Of a stretch of DNA of 64,000 nt, positions 24,946 through 37,330 are shown one piece after another. A model generated the notes under the pieces. The model was not told the origin of the DNA and made no database searches. It saw nothing but the letters and a program-made list of their open reading frames with translations. The first letter of the stretch is position 1; every line of letters begins with the position of its first letter. Where the stretch lies: the NCBI GenBank assembly GCA_036850595.1, contig CM072152.1:6901640-6965639 (forward strand). Direction: 5' to 3'. Both the position numbers and the translations under genes were made by a program. Source of the stretch: Rhyacichthys aspro. Taxonomy: Eukaryota > Chordata > Actinopteri > Gobiiformes > Rhyacichthyidae.

Positions 24946-26374
24946 ATTTACATTTGTTGTTTCCATATACAATGTGATCTTTATGTAGACAACAGAAAAG
25001 ATGGATGCAGATATACAGAGCTAATGTGTAGACCATAAAGTGATCCGTTAAAACATTACTACTACTATGGCGTCATGAGTCGTGAATTACATTACCAACA
25101 AAGGGTCAGACATGTTTATTTACTTAATCTGACTTAATCTGAATTCACACAGGTATCCCCAGCTGTTGAAACTGCTGTAGTGTATATACCAATCCAGAAG
25201 GCAGTAGTCCTAATAGACTTCTCAAATCTAAATCTTACATTCTTCAGATTTTATGAAATACCAAAACACTGTATATTGCTAATCAATGTTATTCAACTTG
25301 CTTTATGCCCCATGCATGTGTTTTTTAAAGGAGCCTGAAACATCGTCGTTGTTAAATCCAATAGAATTTTATGTTTTCAGTAAAAATGTCTAAGAGTGAA
25401 TAAGTTTTTGATATGTTAGAAGAGTAGAGGTTTGTAAAGTGCAGAGGTCAGGACCTCTCTTGACATCAGAACTCCAGTGAGTAAAAAAATCAGTATCAAA
25501 CGTCTTTGTGACAGATCCATAACACCTTCAGAAGTCCAACTGGAGTCCAGGTTTTCATATTGTGGTAGGGTTTTTTTTTTTGTTTGTTTGTTTGGGTTTT
25601 TTTTTTTTTGGGGGGGGGGGGGGGGAATAAACAAAAAAAAAAATCACAATTAGAACCCTTATCATGATGTTATGGCTGGTCAAGCTGTAGCAAGGTGTAT
25701 TATATGCTGGTACTTCTCTAACCATTCACAAAAGCCTTAATTTTTTGTCTAAATCAACCATTTTGATGGTGGACAAAAACTCTGGAAATTGTTGAAGTAA
25801 AAAAATAAACAGCAGTGATTTTTTTATGATGATATTGATAATATGAAAATACTGATGCCCTGAAACTAGTGTTGACTAATGTGACTTAATATCAATTAAA
25901 GGTTTCCATTTCATTTTTCCCCTTTTTTTTCTGTTCAGATTTTGCATGACACTTGGAGGTTTGTGCTCACCCTCCTCCTCCTTAGCTCCTAGGCAATCTA
26001 AGTTCTGACTTTGGTCCCTAGTGTTTAGAGTAGGACAAGGGACTGTAACCTTGAAAAATACTGTGGTCATAGTTAAACTCCTGTTTTCCTGTTCTTTATC
26101 ATTTCCTCTATCCTGGCCTCACATATTTATTTACTATTCTATTCAAAGATTTAGTCTTGGTTCAAGCTGATTTTTTCAGGAGGCAGTACCATTTAATGAC
26201 CATAAACTGCCTTTGAATGCATTTAAATAAAAATGGATCTCAGATGAAGGGACCTCAGACTCATTAAAGGCTACATTTTCTGTATGTTTTCTACGTAAAG
26301 ACCTACAATGAAGTCTGATATTGGTTTGCATGATTTTCCGATAACTCTGGCATTCTTGTCTTTTTTCAAGGATA
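24946..26374. other. Intergenic DNA, no gene seen
   Basis: AT-rich. Contains the T/G homopolymer junction described separately and no supported coding sequence. Confidence 0.5.
25571..25625. repeat. Poly-T and poly-G homopolymer junction
   Basis: T-rich runs (with TGTTTG interruptions) pass directly into sixteen consecutive G at 25610-25625. Long G runs are uncommon in AT-rich DNA and may be mis-sized by sequencing. Confidence 0.85.
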
Positions 26375-27045
26375 CTGGAATGACTGCTCTTTATCTCATC
26401 AACACTCGTGTGATGGCGCTATCAACAGATGAGTTTTTGATGCCCTGGTGGCACCTGTGGCAGATATAAAAGCCTCTATAAAAGCCCCGCTATTACTCTT
26501 AGTGGAAGCAATAATGATTAGAAAATGAAACCCCGCTCGGAACATCCTCCCAGTCTGCATGCTCCGAACAAAAAAGAGACGAGCGCCTCTCTGGAGCCTT
26601 CTGGCCTCGCCATCTGTCACCGTAGCACAACATGGAACGGTGCATGGACATCACGTGTGTTTCCGCAAGACAGTTAACGGAGAGCTCAAAGCCTGTGCCA
26701 AATGATTAACATTATGTTATCAGTTCAACAGTCTGCTGATGGTTCCGTTGTACCAAAGCCTAATCCTGCTCTTAGCCGTCTGGAGGAGACAGAGGCCTTT
26801 GTGTTTCTGCCGTCTTTCAGAGCTTGAAGAGTTTGCCCTTCACATGTCTGGAACTTTCTCTGACAGTGATTCATCCGAGGATTCACAAAGAAACAGACTA
26901 CCATTTAAAACCACATTATTGAGGCCCTTTTATACTAAACTATATTTCACTACATTACTGTTTATCTCACATCTCACGTCACCCTCAGAGGGGCAGGAGG
27001 TACATGAAGTCGCTCTGTCTTTATCCCTGAACAAGAGCTGGTAAC
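26375..27045. promoter_or_regulatory. Candidate conserved non-coding element (two sub-blocks)
   Basis: Sub-block one (about 26390-26640) has CATCAACACTCGTGTGATGG, GGCAGATATAAAAGCCTCTA, and AGCAATAATGATTAGAAAAT. Sub-block two (about 26735-27030) is a pyrimidine/purine-balanced stretch. The duplicated word TATAAAAGCC (26466 and 26477) is notable. A 101-codon plus frame at 26739-27044 has no family resemblance. Confidence 0.45.
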
Positions 27046-28059
27046 AGAGATGGATCGTCACAGCTCCGACATAAATAAGACAGCCTTGCTTTAGAAATGT
27101 ACATTAGCTGTAATTCACAAATGAGCTGAACTTACTCGGAACCTTAAAACAGATCTCAGTTTCAGACAAGTTTCAGAAAAAGTTTGGGTTTGAAGTGACT
27201 TCAGTGACTTGGAGGTCATCTTTACAAGGATTAAATTCATGTGACCTTTGTGGGTATAGAGCTTTTGATAAACATAATGTATAGTTTAAGGTCTTCAGTT
27301 TTAGTTTGTGCTTTGTAAAGAGGCTAGACGTGAAAAAAAAAGAGCAGAACCTACAAATAATTGGCAAGGGCTGATCCACCAAAATTATTTTACTAAAATA
27401 AGCTAACTTTATTTAAATAATGTCACTGTGCTTCAAAAAAAAAAAAAAAAAACATAAATATCACAGAAACGAAGACAGACAAGGTTCTCTGCTCTTGAGC
27501 AAGTTTCATTAACAAATCAAATAAATAAAGAATATTAAGAGAATATTAAATAATTACTCATTGATAGAGAAATGTTGGTCTTCTGTCAGTAAACTTCTTC
27601 TGTCTAAGACATCCAGAGAGTCTCCAGTCTGTCTTTCTAATGTGACTCCTCTCAGCTCTGAGGGCATCTGAAAATTCCCCAAAACTCATGGATATATTTG
27701 TTGAATGTAAATATACAAAACTAACATTCCTATCAGTGTGAATAAATCCAATATACACTGTTTTGTCGTTTTCCAGAGACCAGGTTAGAGTTACAGTGAT
27801 TTTCAGTTTTTCTTTTTTAACACTCACTTTCTTTGCACTAAACCTGCTTCTTGAAACAACACAAAGATGGCATCTTAATACACCACTATTTATTTTATAT
27901 TTTTTTATATATGACAATTTGCCTATTGCTTTTTGGTTTAAGTTTAAAATCATTTTCCTTGTCATTTAACTGTCTTGTTTTGAATTTTAGTATATTATAT
28001 GTCACACTAAAAGTAGACAACTTTTATATTTGCTCAATGTAAATGTGGATAGTGTCTCA
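27046..28059. other. AT-rich intergenic DNA
   Basis: An A-rich homopolymer lies at about 27435-27452. The 135-codon minus frame at 27558-27965 is lysine/serine-rich, resembles no family and lacks signals. Nothing else is supported. Confidence 0.5.
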
Positions 28060-28640
28060 CATTTATGGCTATGTCGCTGCTTAAGCATAACCGGGACACA
28101 AGGCTAAATGAAAACTGCTGAGAAAAATCACGGAAAGAAGCATAAAAGTGGCTTTGGATGACATAATAATCAATGTAGCCTCTTATAGTGACACTCTTCC
28201 AGCGAACAGGCAGGGCCTCTGCTGAGCCCCGGACTGGCGCTGGGAAGCACAGATGCCACTGTTTGTCCAGGACGGGCCTGTGTGTGTGTGTGTTTATTGG
28301 GACTTGTTTAGCAGTGCGGCAGATGCCTGGGCTCGCCATGTCCTTGAAACGTTTCCCTGGCCGCCAATTAGTGCTGCCTTATTTGTCCACCTCAATGCCG
28401 CCCCAATTAGCATCAAACCAATACCTGTTACGACCTGCCACGATCCGCTCTGAGCCGCCGCCACACCTCTGCTCTGCCACTTAAGGCCCGGGACCCTGGG
28501 TCAGCTCTGTTAAATGGCTGTCACCAGGCATTTAATTATACAGCGCCTTCTCATAATGGAATAGACGCTTGGTTTTTTTTTTTCAGAGTAAAGGTGGAGA
28601 TAAATTGGTTCCTATCCGGTATATTTGCTAGTTTATCCGC
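28060..28640. promoter_or_regulatory. Strong candidate conserved non-coding element
   Basis: The most convincing CNE-like block by eye in the left half. GC content rises sharply at about 28190-28500. Homeodomain cores CAATTAG occur at 28365-28371 and 28404-28410, both in similar CCGCC/CCCC contexts, with TAATTA at 28533-28538. GTTAAATGGCTGTCACCAGG near 28509 adds non-repetitive words. A short (GT)n lies at 28278-28291. Overlapping frames (66-101 codons) on both strands indicate few stops, not coding. Confidence 0.5.
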
Positions 28641-28654
28641 TCATCTGACTGGAG

Positions 28655-28745
28655 GTTCATTAAAATGAGGCTGAAACGCGTTGGCATGATTTTAATGACA
28701 TAAGCCATGTTATAATAAAGGCTTTTTTATCTTTTCACCTTTTTG
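28655..28745 (+). repeat. Dispersed repeat, family B, plus-strand copy
   Basis: GGCTGAAACGCGTTGGCATG through AAGCCATGTTATAATAAAGG and the following TTTTTTATC matches the minus-strand copy at 10605-10692 in word order. It sits directly against the edge of the 28.1-28.6 kb block. Confidence 0.6.
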
Positions 28746-30689
28746 AGTGCCTCAGATTCCTTATTATGTACTTTATTACTCAGCTTCCTGTTTTATGTGA
28801 TAAAGAGAGATCGCTAAACTGAAGAGCATCAAAAGGACATATTTTTTCAATATAGCAAACCTTTCTGCTATTGTTTAATTGAATTACATTAAGTACTTTT
28901 TTAAGGTTCTATACTTAAATGTATTGCATGAGAAATTATTGTTATTATTTATATAATTAGTCAGTATGGACATGGCTTAAAGAAATCCAGTTATTACTTT
29001 TTATGACCAGGTTTAGCTGTTTGTTCAATCAGGAAATAGTGGGACTTTAGTGACAAATGAAAGCCAACACAAGGGAAGATCTGGATATGGTCTTTCTGTG
29101 GACGTTTTGCCTCCGAGGCAGAGTCAGACTTGCAGCTCCTCGGGCGTCTGGACAGAGAACAGATTGACATCCATTAAACCGCAGTGGCTTGTGTCAACAC
29201 GCTGCCAGTGAACAAGTTTACACAGACAATACAGATAGTACAGATGGATTGACACAAACCATCTGCTGCCAACATGTGCTGCCCTTCAAATCAGAGAAAG
29301 TTAACAACTGCAAAGAAACAAGACAAGAGTATATATTGAGTTTTGAGCTCAGTATTCTTTGATCAAAGGTGTCAATGGAGCCGGCGTGAGCGGTGTGGAG
29401 TATCCCAGAGGTGACAGAGGGATGACTCAAGGAGGTCTTTTCAAGGTAAAATCAACAACATATGAAGTGTGCTTGTGAAGTATGTGCTTAAGAAGGAGAT
29501 TGTTATTGAAGACCACCTTTGTACTTTGATTTCTTGGACAGTTCCAGCCTACACTTAGACAAATGCATTTTTAATTTAAAAATGCAGAACTTTTGCTGGA
29601 TGATTTTATTTTTCTCGTGTTGTTCACACTATTAGAGATCAGTTTTTCAAGAGTTGGGAAGAGTGAATGGTTACACATGCTGGACAGCACATTTTAGTTT
29701 AAAAAAGAAATATCTGACACAGACATCAGTTTACTTCCTGTTTGTCTGATTGGTGATACAAAGAATACAATGCAGTATCCTTGAACACCAGTTAGCATCC
29801 ATTCTGTTTGAAATGCACTAATGTGGCAGCCAGGCCATTCATTCATTCAGTTTGGAAAAATTCTCTGCTAATTGGGTCTGGAATCCCTTACCTTCACAGC
29901 TGTTTTTATCAGACCACACTCGTATCTAAAACTGGTTGGGTTTTATGCAATAAAATTCAAACCTACGTCTGTTAGACTCAGGTAAATTGGGGACAAAGAT
30001 TGCAACACTGGGAATTAATCACACTTTTTATTCATTCATTCGTTTAACTTTTTTTCTTTTTTAAAAAAAAGTTATGCACATTTATTTCATATTAACACAG
30101 CACTATTTTGTGCATTTTGGAATCAAACTTTCTAATTGTAAGCTCTGTTATACTTGTGTATCCCAAAGCCTCAATCTGCCCGCTAATTAGTTTGAAAATT
30201 GGTGGTAACCAACCTTGGCATATTTTTGTCTGACCATATTTCTATCAGTGCTCTTCAAGTTTTGTTTTGTTTTTTTTTTGTTTTTTTTGCTGTTAGGTTG
30301 ACTGTGCACTCTCACCTCATTTAAACCGCACCAGTGTTCACATTCACATTTCTCCAAATGAACAGGACTATCCAAGAAAACAAACTAGAATACGATTAAA
30401 GCGGACCAAACAAAGCGTGAATGCACCCTTCACTTCTCCGATTGGCTCTGACGTCTGACCAGTTGTGTCCAGAGGCAGTTTATTATGTCGTTGATACTGC
30501 TGCTCTTTTAAACTCTGTCCAGAATAAATTTAATTATTGTCTGTTGCTTCTTACCCTTTAGGAAATCCACCTCATTTCAACAACAACAGACTAATTCCTT
30601 TATAGAGAAGAAAAATATTACAAAATCACTGTCCAGGTTACTAATACAGACTGCAGTATATATAATAAAAATGCACTTGTCTGGTCCTA
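28746..30689. other. Intergenic DNA, no gene seen
   Basis: AT-rich with a less biased patch at 29060-29215 (GCCTCCGAGGCAGAGTCAGA). The segment 30277-30430 is listed separately. No gene is supported. Confidence 0.5.
30277..30430. mobile_element. Possible DNA-transposon fragment
   Basis: CATTTAAACCGCACCAGTGT and, 70 bases on, TTAAAGCGGACCAAACAAAG then GTGAATGCACCC have the sound of a widespread fish inverted-repeat element ending in 'gaccaaac...aagcacccttc'. I could not define both ends. Confidence 0.3.
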
Positions 30690-31460
30690 GCTGCCAACCG
30701 AGTCCCGCTTTTCCGAGACGCACTCAAGTATGAACCTCCGTCTCAGCAGTGGACTATACATCGAAGGCCTATAGAGCTGTCTGACAGTTGATCTTTGTGC
30801 TCTCCGCCTTCACTGCGGGTCACTCAGGTCTCGTGGCGCTGCGTGTCTGACCGGACCCTCGACATGACGGATTTTCCAGTCTGAAAAGTAAGTGTGGTCC
30901 ACTTCCCTCGAACTCCTCCTCCTCCTCCTCGACTGCTCCGACTGCACGCCTCGCTGCGCTAAGACTGTCTGAACCTCCTCCTGCGTGAGCGAGACAGAGC
31001 GAGAGACAGCCGGCCGGCCCCTGGGAAGTAGGATGGTGTGATAACACTCAGAAATGATAGTTTAGCCCTGGAGAGCACTTGACACGCAATATCTCCTTCC
31101 TCAGATCGACACGCACACACAAAGGCGTACACACACAGCTGTCACGGTGAAGGGTAAACAAGCAGCGCCAAGGGCTTCGAGAGCGGGCAGGGGAACCGGC
31201 ACGGGCCTCATCTGTATGTGTGCGCCGGCGTCGGAGCGCACGGTGGGAGTGGCGTCTGAGTGAATGTCTGTGTGAAACATAGCTAAAGTGGACCAAATTG
31301 AGTATATTGCCACTCAAACGACAGACAGTGAGAGGCCGACGGAAAAAAAAAAAAAAGTGGGCAGTCAAAGCAGACAAGCAGCCTAAAACTCGTCTCACCT
31401 GCTGTCGGAGTGTTCCCAATTCCCCTCCCACCTTTCACTGGCAGACTGTGATGGAGCACA
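30690..31460. promoter_or_regulatory. CpG-rich block, possible promoter or first exon
   Basis: CpG dinucleotides are frequent from about 30700 to 31260, unlike most of the window (for example CCGAGTCCCGCTTTTCCGAG and CGGCCGGCCCC). A consensus splice donor GTAAGT lies at 30888-30893 on the plus strand, with an upstream ATG followed six codons later by TGA, so a non-coding first exon is possible. On the minus strand frames of 75 and 127 codons overlap but show no domain. Poly-CTC at 30910-30930 is a local simple repeat. No TATA box or poly-A partner is seen, and transcription is unproven. Confidence 0.4.
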
Positions 31461-34400
31461 AAGATGTCAGACTATATAGGACTCACTGTATAGACTCCAC
31501 AGTGTACGGAGCGTGAGAGATGTCCTGATTTACAAATAGAAGCTCATCTATTTTCTCATCGTCAAAGCATGTCCTTAAGGAACACAATAATTACTTCTTT
31601 ATTACCCGTTTGGATTTTTAATGTGAAAGTTATGTCCCCAAGAGCCAAACATATCACCAGACGTTCTGTTTTGTGTTTTTATCTGTTATTTTTATTCTAT
31701 ACAAACATTGTCCATGTCAGTTTGAGTTTGAATTCCAGGAGACGGAGGAAATAGACGCAGATTAAGTGCAGGCGACTGTTCACGTTCATCTTGGCAACTT
31801 TATTTTTTATTCCACAGTTTGTTCACGTTTATGTTTTTTTCTGTTCAAGCACAGTTTCTAACTTATTTTTGTTAATGTCAGTCATGGTCTGTTCATGACT
31901 CAGAGAAACAGCCCCCATCATCTTTACTTTAATCTATAATCTGCTGTGCTCATTTTATTTCATTTTTTTTATCGTAGAAGTTTAGTTTCGTAGAGTTAAT
32001 TTAACTCCGTGCAGCATATTAAGTTATTGAAGGCTTAAGACATATCACATCTGGGAAACTCAGGCCCCTAAATCTGAAAAATTTTAAATGGAAGACAATT
32101 TTTGATTTCCTTTTCTGTCCTGCTGTCATTTTCAAATGTGTTTTTGTTGACTGAACATTTAACAATCACAATGTGTTCACTGCAATGGCCACTTAGTTGA
32201 CACATTTTACTTAGTCATCTGTTACTTAATATGAATTTGTGTCCATATATGACTACCCTATAAGTTCATTTGTGAAGTCTTGTCCAGGCCATAAAACAGA
32301 CTATTTTTAAAATCTTCACAATCTTCTTATTTTCCACAAATGTTTTTGGCATCAACATGGAACAACAGAAACAGAAAGAACTGACAGAGAGACACAAACC
32401 AAAAGCGTGGTATGATTCTCCAGATTCAGCAGACGGATGGCCCAGTGACCTGTCAGTGATATAATGCTTTGGGATGAAACCACTTTGGCAGAACGCCCAA
32501 GTCTCAGAGACATGCTGGATCTTGATTGGATCCAATCAGACTCGTGCAGGTGTTCAGATCCCACTCTTGCCAACAAGAGTTACCACTGCAAACTCTCCAT
32601 TTTCATCTAATTTGCAGTTTACAAGCGCTATACACATTTTCTTATTTCAAAATGAAAGATGGATAACTCTTATTCCTGACAGAAAATAACAAAATGTCCT
32701 CGAAGCTTATCTGAGTCACAGCTGAGGGAGTCTCGGCCGAAATGCTTGAATGAAATACCTTCTTTTTTTTTTTTTTATGATGTTCTGACAATCTTACAGC
32801 AGCCACTTTTAGTTTTTGCTCCTCTTGCTACAAACTTATTTTTGCCTGTGTATCCTTATTTTTGTCTTATACAGAGGCTGATCTCTGATTGGACACTAAC
32901 GTAAAAGAAGCCCATTGACAGCTGCATACTCCAGCTCTCAAATACTGTCCATTCAGTACCATCTCCATTCAGTGGCAGCACTTACTCTTCTTTCTTCCTT
33001 TGACTGTTGTCAAGTAAAGTTTTAACAACATTTGTTTTCTCTAAGCTTTTGTAACTAATGACACGTGTTGTTTTGCCTTACAGACTGTCTGGTTGAGTTT
33101 AGATGGAAGTTAAATCTGCATCACGCGAAGAAGAAACCATCCATATGTGAACAATATCCAGAAATGCAGGCGTATTTTCTGGGACACATTTTTAAAATGG
33201 ACTGAGGTGAAATGGAAAACTGTTCTATGGTCAGACTAATAAAAACGTACAATTTTTAATGGACAGCATGAGCTATGAGAAGTGAGAAGAGAGCAGTGTT
33301 TCTAGTTGTTGTCCAAAAAAGGCTTCTTCTTTATTGAATATAGCTTTAACTCTTACTTGTTATTTCTGAAATGTTCCTGATCCATGCAGTCATTTCAGAA
33401 CAGAATCCAACCTGTTATAAATGTATTGCTGCTTGAGTTCAGAGATCACCATAGTCCAATACTGACCTTCGACCTTGTTCTTTGTCAGTCCCTTGATTTC
33501 TCCAGATTCTCTGAATCTTTTGATATTATGTTCTGTAGATGGGCCACATTCAGTCTTTGCAATATACATTTTTCTGAAATTGTTTTCAGTTTTTAGATGA
33601 TTTTTTTTTACAGATTGGTGAATGTCTGCCAATCTTACGCCTGAGAGTCTTTCTAAAATGCTCCTTTTATATAGTCTTAAACACTCTTCCAGCTCATTTT
33701 TTTTAGCGCCACCTTTTTAGATGTTTTGGTGACATCAAAAAGCTTTTATTTTTCATGAAATGCGAAACTGTCTCTTTTTCATCACATGATATGCTGTGTT
33801 CACATTCTGTTTTTATTGACATTTCACACAGTGTCCCAGTGTTTTTGGCATTTGTATACTGATGACAGATCTGTGTGACTTAGCTAAAGGCCTCTTTGGG
33901 ATGGCTAACAACTGATTCAGAGCATCAAACCAGCTCTGGGCACTTTATAATAACTTTTCCAATTGTAGGAAAATCAAAGGCAGTCATGTAGATACAACTC
34001 TTCAGCCTTTCAAAAAGCCAAGGATGCTAAAGAAAATAACAAAAGATAAGAGTGAGAATAAGAAGTTAGTACCCACAAGTGAAATTCAGACTCGAGTGTT
34101 CTTCAGAGGACACTCTCCAACAAAAAAGAAAAATGGTGCTCTAAGTGAGGATTTTTACAAGCATCCTTTAACAATTGTCAAATTACTCTTGAACAAGGAC
34201 AAGTGGACTGTGCATGTGATAAGGCAGCGACAAAGACAGACAGAGTGAGGCAAAGAGACAGATGACTCCGGGAAGACAAAGCAGAGAAAAACAAATGGAT
34301 GTTGGTGCTAAAAGAATAAAAATGAGTCTAAAATTCAAGAGCATTGTCAGCCTCAGGGCAGTCCTCTGTCTGATGCAAACAGATGTCGGAGAGGTTCATG

Positions 34401-36039
34401 GAAACTCATAAAACAATGTTTAAACAGACTTGGTGGAGTAAGAACTGTTGATTTAGTCCGATTAGAACTGGAGTTTTAAAATGCATGTAAATGTCCTAGT
34501 AGCGGTTCATTCTTGGACTACTGAGGCATGTATACAGCTTGGTCAGACTAAGTAGTCAACAGATAATGATAATGGACTTGACTTAACTTTTCCTTCTTTT
34601 TGCTGTTTAAGAATGCTAAATGCCAAAATATTCCAAGAGCCTGAGCGGCGCACTATACACTCAATAGTTTGATTTTCTCCTTTTCAATTTCTGTAAAATT
34701 TCTCTATTGAGCAATGACCATGTCCTACTAACTGTTGCATATTCATGTCACTGGCATGTTGTAACTGTTACATGATGGCAGAGCATTGACAAAGCTTTCC
34801 TCTAAAACATGTACAACATTAAGACAATTGCTGGGGTTCAAATCCCAATCTGCTCAGATGTTCTTCTTATCAATTTACTGTCTTTGTTTAATAAAAGATA
34901 AATATTGCAGTATACAGTGCATTTAACAACATTTATCCAAGCTTTTCTATTGCACCTTTTTTTTGCCACCCCTGCATTGCTTTACAGAGATAGTGGAAGT
35001 ATTTTTATAAGGTAAACTAGTAGAGCAGCAAAGCCTTTATACTGTGCTTCTTTTGTGCTTCAGATTTGTTGAACATTCTATAGTATATATATTAATGTAT
35101 TAAATATTGGTGTGTTTTTTAACTTTATACATCCAAGACCTAGTTTAGACTCTCCAGTTCAATTTGCTTAAATGTGATGTAAACACAAACGACATGTAAT
35201 GGTTTATTTTAAAGCATTGTTGGTGATTGTTGACATTGTGAGGCTGGAATGCGTCTAGATTATTATTTGGAACTTTAAAACAAGCACCATTATCTGAATT
35301 GAATGCAGCATAATAGACTATTTAATGACATAATTGCTTTTGCCGTCTGACTCAGTCAGGTTATGAAAAACTAATCTACACGTTCAAGCCAAACACAATC
35401 ATAAAGTAATGAAAAATTAAATACATTCATTTATTAGATAGATTATACATTTTACTTTAGGTCAATGTGTGCTTTGCATTGAACTGTCAGTTTTAGTCTT
35501 TAAATTGTTGTTTCAGTTCTGTGTAAAAGTATGTACATACATTCATTACAACAAACCCAGGTTTGAGCATTTACTTCTGCCTAGGGCTACTTTCTTCTTT
35601 TGCAGGTTACACACACACACGGATATTTTTTTCAAACTGATTTTTCGCTTTGTTAAAAAAATATCTCTGTCCACATGACATCAATACAAATGCTCAAACA
35701 AGTACTCTAGGTCTCAAGAGAAGGAGAAACAACAATTCAGTCTGAGAGAACAACTTTCTGATTTAGATTGTGAATTTGTATTGAATATGTATGGACAGGT
35801 TGCTAGTATTACATTTAAAATGATACATTTTAATTATATAATTATAAGACTGACAAATTTATTCAACAAGACACGCCACAGTAACATCACATGACGTTTC
35901 CCTCTAAAAAAGAGTCCTGTGATTTTTTTTTTTTTTTCTAGTTGGGAATATGGTTTAAACCCCAAATTGTGTATTGTAAAAGCAATAATTTGTGAACTAG
36001 GTTCTATGATACCATCTACTGTTTATTATAAGGGATTTT
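31461..36039. other. Long AT-rich intergenic stretch, no gene seen
   Basis: About 4.6 kb without coding support. A moderately complex patch at 32370-32560 and the SINE-like remnant near 34.8 kb (separate entry) are the only details. T-runs occur at 32762-32777 and 35931-35938. Confidence 0.5.
34775..34862 (+). repeat. Possible tRNA-derived SINE relic
   Basis: TGGCAGAGCATTG (about 34776) resembles a polymerase III A box and GGTTCAAATCC (34847-34857) is a near-consensus B box about 70 bases downstream. The spacing is long for a true tRNA and no cloverleaf forms around it, so a decayed SINE head is the better reading, if any. Confidence 0.3.
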
Positions 36040-36084
36040 AATGGATGAAAACCTTTATTCAGGAACAGAAACCCTCGGCCACTC

Positions 36085-36130
36085 ACATGCTCAAAAGGAA
36101 GCGCTCCCATTGGTCAACACCGGCGTGTCA
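36085..36130 (+). repeat. Dispersed repeat, family C, short fragment
   Basis: GCTCCCATTGGTCAACACCG matches ACTCCCATTGGTTAACACTG at about 42755 in the fuller copy at 42575-42800. It is too short to place further. Confidence 0.35.
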
Positions 36131-36489
36131 AATGACATTCCAGGAAGTTTAATAGCTGCCGTGTATTTTCAGCGCTGAATATATGTTTTAACAAAGCAAA
36201 ACAGCACAAAACATAGAATTCAATCAAGAAGCAGGTATAATATAATATATATTTCTGACGCTGAAGTCGCAGCTAAGCTAACACTAAACTCTAAACTCCA
36301 GTTTGGTCAAATATATTTATATTTTGTTGAGGAAAAAATTGTCCGGTTTTATTTCTTTAATAAAAGAGAAGCAGGAGGGGTCAGCTGTTTTTGGGGGTGA
36401 GTGGAATCTGAGAGACGGCAAAAAGAAAATGAAGTAGTTGAGCTTTACTGTCAGTTTTGTTGTCTGACAACTCCATTTGTTTCCTAAAT

Positions 36490-36640
36490 GAATAGAGCAC
36501 TGTCGCCTCACAGCAGGAAGGTTTGAGTTTGACTCCTGGACCTTTCTGTGTGAAGTTTGCACATTCTGCCTTTGCTTTCTCCAGTTTCCTCCACCGACAG
36601 GAGAGGGTACCTGCACTCCTCCACTGAATTTCTCCATCGG
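36490..36640 (+). repeat. Common teleost repeat tail, opposite orientation to 14.9 kb
   Basis: AGCACTGTCGCCTCACAGCA, then GTTTGAGTTTGACTCCTGG, TTTCTGTGTGAAGTTTGCAC and CTCCAGTTTCCTCC reproduce the well-known 'cctcacagcaagaaggttc...gtgtggagtttgcatgttct' fish repeat in degraded form. It is the reverse-complement relative of 14880-14985. Confidence 0.7.
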
Positions 36641-36844
36641 TATAATAAAGTAACTTAAATTACTCCAGCAACTCTGAATATATCTAAGTTTGTTTGCTAA
36701 CTCCAATGCGTTCAATTTAAAGCCAAACTCTTGCCACTTTTAACCACAACAGAGCAGGAAATGTTTCAGAGAGTCGGTAAAAGTTGGTAAAGGCCATTAT
36801 CGTATAGAAACAGAAAAGTTTAACATAAAGTATTCTATCCATTC

Positions 36845-37330
36845 ACTTGTGTTCGACTACAGTGCCAAATACCACAGAGAACAGCTCTTTTCAGCAGACC
36901 CTTACCCTCAGATATTGCTCTCCTCTGGACCTCGGGGCTCCAAATCAAGCTTTATGTATCTCCAAACGCATGGCCCACAGCGCTCCAAACTCCACCGCTG
37001 GGAGAGCCTTTATTTCTTCCATCCGTCATGTGAAGTCCGGTGTTAGAGGCTGGCGAACATTACGGCCTTTTCATGAGCTCGGAGATGACATTGTGCTGAG
37101 TGTGCAGTCTACACGAGGCGACGGGGGGCCGGGAACTCCTCTGGTGTTGATGCACAGCAGCCACCGGAGCGCTCAGCTAATGTCACACAACAGATACAAC
37201 CGTGCGCTCTTGTTTCTGTCAGAGCGACGTCCCAGAGCTGAAGTGAGAGGCCTTCATCACTTCGGCCACTGTCAGCCAACTGATACCAGCTCTGGGGTCT
37301 CTGTTCGCGGGGAGGGTTGAGTGAAATGTA
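36845..37330. promoter_or_regulatory. Candidate conserved non-coding element
   Basis: GC content and CpG frequency rise at about 36915-37320 (CGAGGCGACGGGGGGCCGGG near 37114; CAGAGCGACGTCCCAGAGCT near 37220). A 157-codon plus frame (36847-37320) spans it, but its protein text has no domain, it has an overlapping 126-codon minus frame, and no splice or poly-A signal supports it. I therefore read it as non-coding. Confidence 0.42.

Noticed and set aside
27558..27965. 135-codon minus-strand open frame
   Set aside because: No domain, partly overlapped by a plus-strand frame, no splice or start context.
34775..34862. Possible tRNA gene from A- and B-box-like words
   Set aside because: Box spacing is too long and no cloverleaf stems form; at most a SINE relic.
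36847..37320. 157-codon plus-strand open frame
   Set aside because: GC-richer sequence has few stops; another 126-codon frame on the minus strand overlaps it, and neither has recognisable content.
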